Shown: in pieces, positions 1 through 6,754 of the stretch
Layout: each line of letters starts with the position of its first letter
Numbering within the stretch: the stretch's first letter is position 1
Assembly (NCBI GenBank): GCA_029976905.1
Contig: JAPOLW010000132.1
Coordinates: 1-8,661, forward strand
Source of the DNA: a bacterium
GTDB lineage: Bacteria; Desulfobacterota; Binatia; UBA12015
DNA: 8,661 nucleotides
Reading direction: 5' to 3'
Position numbers and translations under genes: made by a program
The notes under the pieces: generated by a model
The model's database searches: none
Seen by the model: the letters and a program-made list of their open reading frames with translations, nothing else
What the model was told of the DNA's origin: nothing

Positions 1-1458
1 GTGCACAACAGCCGCGTGGTCGCGCAGCCGGGCTGGGTCGACGGGACGCTGTCGCAGCACGAGAGCGCGCGCTTTCGTGAGCCCATGGCGTATTCGATAC
101 GCGCCTCGGTGTCCTCCGCGGAGCGGCCGGCGTGCCCTGGGTGCAACGTGCTCCTGGTCACCTTCGACTCGCTGCGCGCCGATCGTCTCGGGGCGTACGG
201 ATACGGCAAGCCAACGAGTCCCGCTCTGGACGAATTCGCGCAGCGTTCGACCGTGTACCTGCGCAACGTCAGCCAATCGGGCAGCACGATTGCGTCGATT
301 CCGTCCCTGCTCACCGGCCGCTATCCGCACAGCGACCGACTGCTGGACGACGGTCACCTGCGCCCGTCGGAGCAAACCCGCGCCGAGATCCTGTCGGAGC
401 GTGGCTATCAGACGATGGCCGTGATCGGTCACAAATTCGCCGGTTGCCAATGGGGATTCTGCGCGGGTTTCGACCGGACCGACATGGACTACAGCGCACC
501 CGAGAGCGGTGCCGGTACGCTTGCGAGGGCGGTGAAGATGCTGCGATCGCACGAGGGCGACGAGCCATTCTTCCTCTGGGTGCACTTTCGCGTCCCCCAC
601 TCGCCGTATGATCCACCCCCGGAGTTCTTTCGACTCTTCTACGACGGCCCAAAGGGCGCGCCCCAGTTCTATGGCGGCAAACTCGAAAAGCTCCCCTATC
701 CGGCCCAGATCGCGAGCCTGAGAAGCACCTACGCCAAACGTGGCGAGCCCGTGACCCGCTACCAGGCTCTAGGGGGCCAGCTGGACCTCACGCCCTCGGT
801 CGTCGAGCAGTTCGGGGCACTGTACGACGGAAACGTCCGCATGGCCGACGAAGCCTTCGCAGGCCTGCTGGCGGCGCTTACCGCAGACCAGTCGCGCGAG
901 ACCCTGATCATCGTGGCGGCCGACCACGGCGAGAGCCTCGGGGAGAACCAGAGGATCGGTCACAACGCTTTGTTCGAGTCGGTGATCCACACGCCGCTGA
1001 TCGTCCACGTGCCGGGCCTCGACGGACGACAGGTCGACGCCCCGACCATGAACGTCGACCTGTTGCCGACCGCATTGTCCGCCCTGGGCGCCAAGGCGCC
1101 GGACGGAATCCGCGGGACGGACCTGCTCGCCGGCCCGCCGCCAGCGGATCGCCCTGTCTTCGCCGAGTATTCGAGAGGCCAGGTGCTGCGGCGTGGGAAG
1201 TGGAAGCTGCATCGCAACAAACATCGGACTCAGCTCGTCGACCTCGCAGCCGACCCCAGTGAGCAATTGGACACGTCGGCCCTGAACCCGAAAGTGGTCG
1301 CCGAATTGACGAGTCTTCTCGACGGCGTGCGTGCCGCCGCCGCGAGCGATTCGACCCCCGAAGACACGGCAGTCCTCGAGAAGCTACGCGCCCTTGGCTA
1401 CATTCGCGATGGACGACCGGCCGACGAGGAGATGGGCCTGAGACCGTCCGACCCCTAG
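1..1458 (+). CDS. Sulfatase-fold hydrolase without formylglycine cysteine (5' end possibly outside window)
   Basis: The protein belongs to the sulfatase/alkaline phosphatase superfamily. Seen: NVLLVTFDSLRADRLGAYGY (residues 49-68) is the N-terminal metal-binding strand with D56. SLLTGRYP (102-109) is the end of the sulfatase signature. VAADHGESLGE (305-315) carries the metal ligands D308-H309, followed by IGHN and TPLIVHVPG. VLEKLRALGYI near residue 458 is a C-terminal motif common in this subfamily. The formylglycine motif CxPxR is replaced by T-I-A-S-I (96-100), so a threonine stands where the modified cysteine would be. In this superfamily Thr is a known nucleophile in phosphodiesterases and phosphotransferases, so sulfate ester hydrolysis should not be assumed. 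The reading frame is open to base 1, where a GTG happens to fall; an internal ATG at 85 is another candidate, and the true start may lie upstream. No signal peptide is visible in what is present. Family call is firm; substrate unknown. Confidence 0.88.
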   Translation: MHNSRVVAQPGWVDGTLSQHESARFREPMAYSIRASVSSAERPACPGCNVLLVTFDSLRADRLGAYGYGKPTSPALDEFAQRSTVYLRNVSQSGSTIASIPSLLTGRYPHSDRLLDDGHLRPSEQTRAEILSERGYQTMAVIGHKFAGCQWGFCAGFDRTDMDYSAPESGAGTLARAVKMLRSHEGDEPFFLWVHFRVPHSPYDPPPEFFRLFYDGPKGAPQFYGGKLEKLPYPAQIASLRSTYAKRGEPVTRYQALGGQLDLTPSVVEQFGALYDGNVRMADEAFAGLLAALTADQSRETLIIVAADHGESLGENQRIGHNALFESVIHTPLIVHVPGLDGRQVDAPTMNVDLLPTALSALGAKAPDGIRGTDLLAGPPPADRPVFAEYSRGQVLRRGKWKLHRNKHRTQLVDLAADPSEQLDTSALNPKVVAELTSLLDGVRAAAASDSTPEDTAVLEKLRALGYIRDGRPADEEMGLRPSDP

Positions 1459-1510
1459 GGAGGACCCCGCGCCCGACCGATGCCCACCGGCTGAGGGTCG
1501 TCGCCTTCGT

Positions 1511-1545
1511 GCGCCAAACCGGAAGCGTGACTTCCGCGGGGCGCC
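1511..1545. terminator. Hairpin between convergent genes, possible bidirectional terminator
   Basis: Two nested inverted repeats are seen: an outer GCGCC (1511-1515) with GGCGC (1540-1544), and an inner CGGAAG (1520-1525) with CTTCCG (1531-1536) around the 5-nt loop CGTGA. It fills most of the 87 bp between the stop codons of the convergent sulfatase-like and ZntB-like genes, which is where a shared terminator is expected. There is no T-tract on either side, so a classical intrinsic terminator is not proven. Confidence 0.35.
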
Positions 1546-2523
1546 TCAAAGAAGATTCTTGCGGCGGAGGAGCCAGATCTGGCCCGCAGCCAGGACGACG
1601 AGGAGCAGGACGACGGCAACGAACCCCAGCGGTTCCTCCGCGCCTGGAATCCCGCCGACGTTGACGCCCAGAAGGCCGGTGACGAGCCCCAGCGGCAGAA
1701 AGACCGCGGTCACGATCGAAAGGAGATAGACCGTGCGGCTGGTCTCCTCGGCCAGAAAATGTCCGACTTCCTCGTGCAGAACGGCGGCCCGCTCGCGTGC
1801 CGCGTCGAGTGCTTCGACGAAACGTTGGACGCCATTGCCCACCTCATGGAGGGCCATGCGGTCGTCCGCGTGCAGCAGGTCGGTCGGCTCGACACAAAGT
1901 CGCGCCAGGGCTTCGCGTTGCGGAGACAAGTAGCGCCGGAGACCGATCGCCTGGCGTCGTGCATGAGAGAGTCGGGTCCGTATCTCGCCAGTGCGGCCCT
2001 CGAGGCTCTGCTCCTCGAGTTCGTCGATCACGTCCTCGAGCGCCGTCACCACCGGAATCGTGCGCTCGGTCATTTTATCGGCGAGTTGGACCAGCAGTTC
2101 CCCCGGTCGCCGGGGGCCGCTTCCGGCGGCCAGCTGCACCCGCAAGTCCTCGGTCGCTTTGAGACGGCGGCGTCGTGCCGACACGATCCGGGTCGGTTCG
2201 ATCCACACGCGTATCGACACCATGTCCCATGGGTCGGCGCCCGGGTTGGTGTTGATGCCGCGGAGCAGGACCAGCAGCCCCTCGGGTGTCGGCAGGACCC
2301 GCGGTCGCACGTCCTCGGCGAGCAATGCTTCGACGGCCCATGGAGGAATGTTGCTTTCGCGCTGAAGCCAGTCCTCACAGCGAGGATCCTGCAGGTCGAG
2401 ATGGATCCATAGAATTCTGCGGTCGACGCTCTCGGCCACCCCCGTCCAGTCGACCTCCTGGCCCCCCCCCTGGCCGTCGAGACGGAAGGCGCGGATACCG
2501 CCGGTCTCTTCTCTCAGGCTCAT
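1546..2523 (-). CDS. zntB: ZntB/CorA-family divalent metal (zinc) transporter
   Basis: This is a 2-TM-GxN (CorA superfamily) inner-membrane transporter. The 325-residue length matches ZntB proteins. Seen: a long cytoplasmic N-terminal domain with charged helices (about 140-260), then TM1 around residues 264-285 ending in GVNVGGIPG (286-294), then TM2 around 299-319 and a basic tail RRKNLL. GVN followed by GGIP is the ZntB form of the signature; CorA magnesium channels have GMN. Known: ZntB forms pentamers and moves zinc, reported as proton-coupled import. The ATG at 2521-2523 is preceded by AGGA about 10 nt upstream. A run of nine C (G in the mRNA) near codons 18-21 is a slippage-prone tract. 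The gene is convergent with the sulfatase-like gene and has no operon partner. The symbol reflects family membership; zinc specificity is inferred. Confidence 0.88.
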   Translation of the reverse strand: MSLREETGGIRAFRLDGQGGGQEVDWTGVAESVDRRILWIHLDLQDPRCEDWLQRESNIPPWAVEALLAEDVRPRVLPTPEGLLVLLRGINTNPGADPWDMVSIRVWIEPTRIVSARRRRLKATEDLRVQLAAGSGPRRPGELLVQLADKMTERTIPVVTALEDVIDELEEQSLEGRTGEIRTRLSHARRQAIGLRRYLSPQREALARLCVEPTDLLHADDRMALHEVGNGVQRFVEALDAARERAAVLHEEVGHFLAEETSRTVYLLSIVTAVFLPLGLVTGLLGVNVGGIPGAEEPLGFVAVVLLLVVLAAGQIWLLRRKNLL

Positions 2524-2763
2524 CGAGCACCCATCCTATCCGGGAGGCGTGTCGTCAAGGGGGCCGGCCGCGCCGGCGCGCACGACCCACGCACGAACGG
2601 AGGCCATCGACCGGTGGGCCCGTTGCTCGGAGGGAGAAACCCAAGCCCTGGTTCGAGTCGAGGCATGCGGGCGCCTTGCAAAATCAAGCGAAAGCGTGCC
2701 TCCGGATCGCCTTGCGGAACCTTCGCCGCGCAGTGGCCGCCGTTCCCCCGCGCGGGCCTCGGC

Positions 2764-2844
2764 GGCTCGGCGAGCAGCGGCACCCTTGGTGGCTCGGCGA
2801 GCAGCGGCACCCTTGGTGGCTCGGCGAGCAGCGGCACCCTTGGT
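2764..2844. repeat. Three perfect 27-bp tandem repeats
   Basis: Units run 2764-2790, 2791-2817 and 2818-2844, with no mismatch between them. Each unit begins GGCTCGGCGAGCAGC and ends GGCACCCTTGGT. Each holds two small inverted repeats: GCTC-GGC-GAGC, and CACC-CTT-GGTG completed by the next unit or flank. The period is a multiple of three and gives no stop codon, which explains repetitive open frames on both strands, but none looks like a real protein. There are no spacers, so this is not a CRISPR array. Confidence 0.95.
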
Positions 2845-2890
2845 GGCGACTCGCGGCTGGGCCCAAAACGCGCTTTGAACCCGTCGCCTT

Positions 2891-2914
2891 CCGGCCGATC
2901 GGGGATCGGCCCGG
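2891..2914. other. Strong 8-10 bp hairpin upstream of the HD-like gene
   Basis: GGCCGATC (2893-2900) pairs with GATCGGCC (2904-2911) around the 3-nt loop GGG. Past one unpaired C at 2912, CC (2891-2892) pairs with GG (2913-2914). It sits about 80 bp before the HD-like gene. No T-run follows in either direction. It could be an operator, an RNA stem in the leader, or part of the same repeat-rich intergenic element. Confidence 0.5.
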
Positions 2915-2994
2915 CTCGTCGGTTCGATCTTGCGATCAGCACCCAACGCCTGGGCGCTCCTTTTTGACTGTCCCCTGCGCGGCGCGGTTCGGGT

Positions 2995-3786
2995 ATGGTG
3001 GTGCGAATGAAGCAACTCGCCCAGACCTACCCGCAGTTGGCCGTCCAACTCGCCGGGTGTGGCTGGCCGTCGTCGGACTTCGCGCTCGTGCGGCGGGCTC
3101 ACGACGAGGCCGCCGCCTTGTTCGTCGGCGCCGAACGGGGTTCGGCCAAGCCGTTCATCGATCACCTCGTCGGGACGGCGTCCGGCGTGATCCTCGGTGG
3201 AGGGACTGCCGAGACCGTCGCTGCGGCGCTGCTCCACGCAGCGTACGACCAGGGCGACTTCGGTGGCCGAGGTTGGAGCGAAGGCGCGGCCCGCCGTCGC
3301 CTGGTCGACGTCGTCGGGCCCGTGGTCGAGGACCTCGTTCATCGCTATTCGCGTCTGGCCTGGTCGGCCGACCTCATCGAGTCGATCGCGAGAACGGTGG
3401 GCTCGGCGGTAGGTGCCGAGCGTCAGGTGTTGCTGATCCGGGTCGCCAACGAAGTGGACGACGCCGTGGACGGCGGGTTGGTGCTCTCCCGGAAGGCAGA
3501 AGTCGACATTTTCGGATCGGCGCCCCGTCGGGCAGTGGTCCGGATCGCAGAGGCCGTCGCCGCCGATGACCTGGTCGCGATGGCGCGCGCCGAGCTGCTC
3601 GGCGACCAACGCTCCTTCCCGGAGGAGCTCATCCCGGGAGGGGGCGAATCCCATTGGCGTTTGCCGAGGTCGGCGCGCCCGGGGCCGGGGTTCGTCCTCG
3701 GCAGGTTCGTCACACAATGCGTTCGTCGCGTGCGTAGGCGCCACACCCGGCTCATGAGCCAGATTCGGCTTCGTCAGACGACCTGA
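2995..3786 (+). CDS. Degenerate HD-domain-like protein (resembles DUF6817)
   Basis: The 263-residue protein resembles the HD hydrolase fold in the form I associate with DUF6817. Seen: PFIDHLVGTASGVI (53-66) with H57, then TVAAALLHAAYDQGDF (74-89) with H81, then LLIRVANEVDDAVDG (146-160). These match the spacing of the H, HD and final D blocks of HD domains such as that of RelA/SpoT. However, the HD pair reads H81-A82 and the last position reads A-N-E, so most metal ligands are missing; activity as a phosphohydrolase is doubtful. The tail (about 220-263) is Arg-rich and may bind nucleic acid or be unstructured. An in-frame TGA at 2965 limits the start to ATG 2995, GTG 2998 or ATG 3007; none has a clear ribosome-binding site. 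It is followed by 208 bp with nothing recognisable. The assignment is from memory of motif shape, without an alignment. Confidence 0.7.
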   Translation: MVVRMKQLAQTYPQLAVQLAGCGWPSSDFALVRRAHDEAAALFVGAERGSAKPFIDHLVGTASGVILGGGTAETVAAALLHAAYDQGDFGGRGWSEGAARRRLVDVVGPVVEDLVHRYSRLAWSADLIESIARTVGSAVGAERQVLLIRVANEVDDAVDGGLVLSRKAEVDIFGSAPRRAVVRIAEAVAADDLVAMARAELLGDQRSFPEELIPGGGESHWRLPRSARPGPGFVLGRFVTQCVRRVRRRHTRLMSQIRLRQTT

Positions 3787-3994
3787 TCGCCGTCGTCGAT
3801 GGGTTCGAGATCGTGCAGATGGCGTTTCGGTACGGTTCCCGGTCCTTCGTTCTTCTCCCTCACCAAAGACAACGCCGGGCTGCACGAGAAGCCGACCGTC
3901 GGGCAGCGACAAAGCTCGAAGCAGGCTTTCGACCCTGAGCTCGCATGGGCGGGCCTGAGCCTGGCCTGTGGTCGAGCGGCCGAAGCAGGATTCT

Positions 3995-5740
3995 TCAGGC
4001 TCCGCCGTTCGACGAGAGATAGACGGGCGCAGTGAGGCAGTGCAGAGAACCACCGCTTTCCAGGGTAGGCGATTCGATGAAGTGGGGCTCGAAGCCGAGC
4101 GCTTCGAGCAACTCACGCGTCTCGAGAAGATCCTCCTCCGGCGTCAACTCGAAGCGCGGAATCAGCAGGGCCGTTCCGAGCTGGATCCAGTTCACCAGAC
4201 TGGCATAGCGCGAGGCTTGGCTGCGGATCGGAATCCGCAGCACACGCAATCCAGGTACGGCGTCGCGAAGCTGCCTCTCGAGGTCTTCGGCAAGGGTGCG
4301 GTCCTGGGCGAGAGAGCGGTTCCAGGCGACCGCGGCCAGCGTCTCCGACAGAAACCGAACGTGCACGTCGGCGTGATGGGTCAACTCATGAGGGAAGGGC
4401 GTAAAGACGATCCACCGGCGGATCCCCAGCTGCCGGGCACCCTCTTCCAGCGGGCTCGCGGACGCTTGCGCATTCTCCGCGAGCACCTGGCGCGTCGAGA
4501 GAGCCAGGCCCCCCGGACCGGCAATGAGGTTGCCGCGCGCAAGGTGAACGAGGGTGGGCTCGACCGGGTGAACACTGATGGATTCGAACAAAGCCGCGTC
4601 TGCACGACGTTCGTCTCCGAGCCATCGAGGCAGATGCCAGGTGATCCTTCCCTCTGCGCGCCGCACGGCGACGGGCGCGCGGTCGTGGATCCAGGCCGTA
4701 TCGGAGGCCGCGCTCAGGTGGGAGAAGCGTGTCGGATCCGGCTGCGCGGCGATGAACTTCCGCGTGGCTTCGGGCTCGGGACTCAGAAGAATCACTCCGA
4801 CGTGCGCCGAGGCCGCAGCTGCGATTTCTTCGAGGAGGTCGATCGGCGCGATGCCGTAATGGGGCACCAACAGCGCGTCGGGCATTTCGTACTCGGGAAC
4901 GAGTACGCCCGCTTCCCGGCCCGGCGCGTTCGACAGCATCGCAGACGTCTTTGCGGGTTGGGGGCCAATTTCGACGTCGTCGGTCTCCAGGCCGAATCCC
5001 GCTCCGTCGAAGGATCGGGCAAGCAAGCCGAGCGCATCTGTCCGGTCGGCGGGCTCGGGGTTGCGGTCGAGCCAATCCCGGAGCACGGCCAGGGGAACGA
5101 GCCGGGCATCCCCGTCGACCGACGGGGACATCCGCATCGCCGGGCCGAGCGTGGAGACCGGCAGCTGGATCCGCCGCACGCCGTTCAGGTCCGGGAGGTC
5201 GCAGGCCTCGGGTGGGGAAGTCACCAGATACTCTCGACACACCAGCGGTCGTTCTTCGTAGATCGAGCAGGCACCATCCTCGAGGAAGGGGCAAGCGATA
5301 CCGAGATGGTGGAACTGCCCTGACCAGGCGTAGCGCGCCTCGTTCCCAGCGGTGTAGGACATCATTGGCTCGAACAGGCCGACCTCGGCGAGCACGATGC
5401 GATTGTGCGCAAAGCGTGTCTCGACCCGCGCGCGATGTGCTTCCGGCAGGTTCTCCAGGACCTCGGCCAGGCGATAGGCTTCCGCTTCCGTCGTTTCGAC
5501 GTACTGCCGTTTGCAACAAGCGCTACATCCCTTTTGGCAGGAGAGGGTCGCTCCCGCAGCGGCCTCCCGCTCGATGGCGACCTTGCAGACGGCCCCCGAC
5601 AACTCGCGGTACACCGGCAGCAGATCGGCAGGACGCACCTGCCCCGCAGGGAGGGAGACGTCGGCCTTGATGCGGTACCCCTCGGCGGTGAGGACGAGGC
5701 GGAGGCTTGCCCCCGAAGTGCTCTCCGAACCCCGAGGCAT
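3995..5740 (-). CDS. YkgJ-type cysteine-cluster domain fused to an agmatine deiminase/PAD-like domain
   Basis: This is a two-domain protein of 581 residues. The N-terminal part (about 60-200) shows the YkgJ/CxxCxxCC pattern: C68, C72, C75, C76 in SCQKGCSACC, then CPFLEDGACSIYEERPLVCREY (150-171) with C150, C158 and C168, and a further C180. This family is thought to bind zinc or an iron-sulfur centre. The C-terminal part (about 285-581) matches the bacterial peptidyl-arginine deiminase/agmatine deiminase family: AWIHDRAPV (349-357, for WxRDxGP) with D353, ARGNL (401-405, for EGGN), HHADVHVRF (455-463, for the HxD motif) with H456 and D458, and GGSLHCLT (563-570) with nucleophile C568. The core catalytic Cys, His and Asp are kept; the Arg of WxRD is His, and the Glu of EGGN is Ala. 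It probably acts on a guanidino group, or has changed substrate. No signal peptide, so cytoplasmic. It starts 8 bp after the secreted-protein gene, as in an operon. Confidence 0.85.
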   Translation of the reverse strand: MPRGSESTSGASLRLVLTAEGYRIKADVSLPAGQVRPADLLPVYRELSGAVCKVAIEREAAAGATLSCQKGCSACCKRQYVETTEAEAYRLAEVLENLPEAHRARVETRFAHNRIVLAEVGLFEPMMSYTAGNEARYAWSGQFHHLGIACPFLEDGACSIYEERPLVCREYLVTSPPEACDLPDLNGVRRIQLPVSTLGPAMRMSPSVDGDARLVPLAVLRDWLDRNPEPADRTDALGLLARSFDGAGFGLETDDVEIGPQPAKTSAMLSNAPGREAGVLVPEYEMPDALLVPHYGIAPIDLLEEIAAAASAHVGVILLSPEPEATRKFIAAQPDPTRFSHLSAASDTAWIHDRAPVAVRRAEGRITWHLPRWLGDERRADAALFESISVHPVEPTLVHLARGNLIAGPGGLALSTRQVLAENAQASASPLEEGARQLGIRRWIVFTPFPHELTHHADVHVRFLSETLAAVAWNRSLAQDRTLAEDLERQLRDAVPGLRVLRIPIRSQASRYASLVNWIQLGTALLIPRFELTPEEDLLETRELLEALGFEPHFIESPTLESGGSLHCLTAPVYLSSNGGA

Positions 5741-5748
5741 CTAGGTGA

Positions 5749-6477
5749 TCAGCGAATGGCTTTGGGCGGCGGTTCGAATCTTTGCGGTTCCAACGAAATC
5801 CGATCGATCTTGCCGGTCGGAATCGCGGTCCGGCCGCCTTCGTTGGAGTAGAGGAACAAGGTGCTCTCCAGGCGCGCGGTCTCGCATGGCTGAAGATCCC
5901 CTTCGCCCCCGGGGTCGACTATCATCTCCACGGAAACGACCGCCGGTTTCGTGATCCCCACCTCCGCAAAGTCGAACACGAAGACTGCGGAATCCCGCCT
6001 CTCCATCGAGAGGCTGGCTTCGGCATAGGTGGCGGATTTGTCGGCGCCCAAGACGTGGACGGCGCTCGGCTCGGAGGCCTTCCCCGTGTCCGTTCCGTCT
6101 TCCGGAGCGCAAACGGAGTCCGCGGTACATGCGGTCCGTGGGTCGCGGGCCGCCGACAACTCCCCCCCGAACAGCCTCACCGTGGTGGTCTGACTCTCGC
6201 ACCCCGGGTACGCGCTGGCCTTCGAGGAGCCCTCGACCCCCCCGGTGGGATACAGACCAGACTTCTCCGCGCCCAGTCGCACCGTCACCTCGAGATGTTG
6301 ATCCGTCTCCGCCTCGACGACGACGGGCAAGGAGATTTGCCTTCTTCTCACGTAACGTCGGGCCCTCTGACTGCGAAGGCCTGGACCGGCCCCCGCGGCG
6401 GCCTGCGAGGCCAGGGCTCCGGTTGCCATCGAGGTGAGAGCCCCCATGGCGAGAGCGAGGCTTTTCTTCCACTGCAT
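5749..6477 (-). CDS. Secreted protein of unknown function with internal LGA(E/D)KS repeat
   Basis: I do not recognise this 242-residue protein. It begins MQWKKSLALAMGALTSMATG, a classical signal peptide (basic start, hydrophobic stretch, ASQA/AAGA cleavage region near residues 24-30), so it is probably exported. Cleavage looks like signal peptidase I; there is no lipobox cysteine. The mature part is rich in beta-prone segments and has four cysteines (C93, C117, C123, C198), possibly two disulfides. VRLGAEKSGLYP (66-77) and HVLGADKSATYA (141-152) look alike, about 75 residues apart, suggesting a duplicated domain. The ATG is well supported by AAGGGG ending 8-9 nt upstream (6486-6491). It is the first gene of a leftward pair with the YkgJ-deiminase fusion. 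A similar-length frame in another phase (5741-6472) lacks a signal peptide and has the composition of a shadow. Confidence 0.75.
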   Translation of the reverse strand: MQWKKSLALAMGALTSMATGALASQAAAGAGPGLRSQRARRYVRRRQISLPVVVEAETDQHLEVTVRLGAEKSGLYPTGGVEGSSKASAYPGCESQTTTVRLFGGELSAARDPRTACTADSVCAPEDGTDTGKASEPSAVHVLGADKSATYAEASLSMERRDSAVFVFDFAEVGITKPAVVSVEMIVDPGGEGDLQPCETARLESTLFLYSNEGGRTAIPTGKIDRISLEPQRFEPPPKAIR

Positions 6478-6754
6478 GCCGATTTCCCCTTGTTCATCGC
6501 GTCGCGTATCATGACCCTACCCGACCGGCAAGCTCGAATCTGCCCGTGGCGCGGGCGAGAAAGAGGGAACGGGCCGTGGAAACCGAAAGCCGCAGGGCGG
6601 CCACCGGCCAAAGGCCCACCGCCCTGCCTCTGGACGAGAGGAGTGCCGGTTGCCCGGGTCCACTGCCCAGTGAAGTACCTCCAAGGTCCCGACCGCGCGC
6701 CTCGACGCCTGCTGAGTTGATTGTGGAGGGGTACCCGGCGAGAACTACCGATTC
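6478..6754. other. Divergent intergenic region with a cluster of hairpins
   Basis: The region separates the leftward secreted-protein gene from the rightward oxygenase gene and must hold the regulatory signals for both. Four inverted repeats are seen in 131 bp: GCCCG/CGGGC (6542-6546 with 6552-6556); the large one at 6592-6627; CCTCT/AGAGG (6627-6631 with 6637-6641); and CACT/AGTG (6661-6664 with 6669-6672). An 8-bp palindrome GGGTACCC lies at 6729-6736. I looked for cobalamin, FMN, TPP, glycine and cyclic-di-GMP riboswitch cores and found no convincing match. No good -35/-10 pair was found for either direction. Confidence 0.45.
6592..6627. other. Large two-stage hairpin in the divergent promoter region
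   Basis: The outer arms GCAGGGCGG (6592-6600) and CCGCCCTGC (6619-6627) are perfect 9-bp complements. Inside, GGCC (6606-6609) and GGCC (6613-6616) pair around the loop AAA (6610-6612). The two stems are separated by an asymmetric internal loop (5 nt and 2 nt). No T-tract follows on either strand. It could be a leader RNA structure, part of a small RNA, or an operator. Confidence 0.6.

Larger units (their letters stand above)
2524..2994. other. Intergenic region with 27-bp tandem repeats and a hairpin
   Basis: This 471-bp gap lies between the start of the ZntB-like gene and the start of the HD-like gene, which are divergently transcribed. Long open frames cross it in several phases, but they are low-complexity, rich in Arg/Gly/Pro, resemble no family, and arise from GC bias and the repeat. 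The repeat (2764-2844) and the hairpin (2891-2914) are listed separately. No convincing promoter was found for either gene. Confidence 0.6.

Noticed and set aside
2533..2558. Minus-strand promoter TTGACG/TAGGAT before the ZntB-like gene
   Set aside because: The spacing is only 14 bp and the -10 match is weak, so it was not called as a feature.
2764..2844. CRISPR array
   Set aside because: Units are directly adjacent with no unique spacers, and no cas gene is nearby.
2964..2999. Promoter for the HD-like gene from TTGACT at 2964-2969
   Set aside because: No -10 box at a usual spacing; the nearest TATGGT is about 24 bp away and overlaps the start codon.
2286..3569. Plus-strand open frame of 427 codons across the repeat region
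   Set aside because: Arg/Gly/Pro-rich, overlaps the ZntB-like gene and the HD-like gene out of phase, and contains the repeat as W-rich junk.
3787..3994. Small gene or terminator between the HD-like gene and the fusion gene
   Set aside because: The only open frame (from 3799) runs into the antisense of the fusion gene and has no ribosome-binding site; no strong hairpin was seen.
2536..4116. Long minus-strand open frame (526 codons) covering the HD-like gene and the 27-bp repeats
   Set aside because: It is antisense to the HD-like gene, which has family motifs; its own product is Arg-rich, repeats a short unit and shows no domain.
3968..5323. Long plus-strand open frame (451 codons) antisense to the fusion gene
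   Set aside because: No recognisable motifs and typical shadow composition in GC-rich DNA; the opposite strand carries two clear domains.
6542..6720. Cobalamin or other known riboswitch
   Set aside because: A few short resemblances (GAGGGAA, CCACTG) were seen but the ordered conserved boxes are missing.
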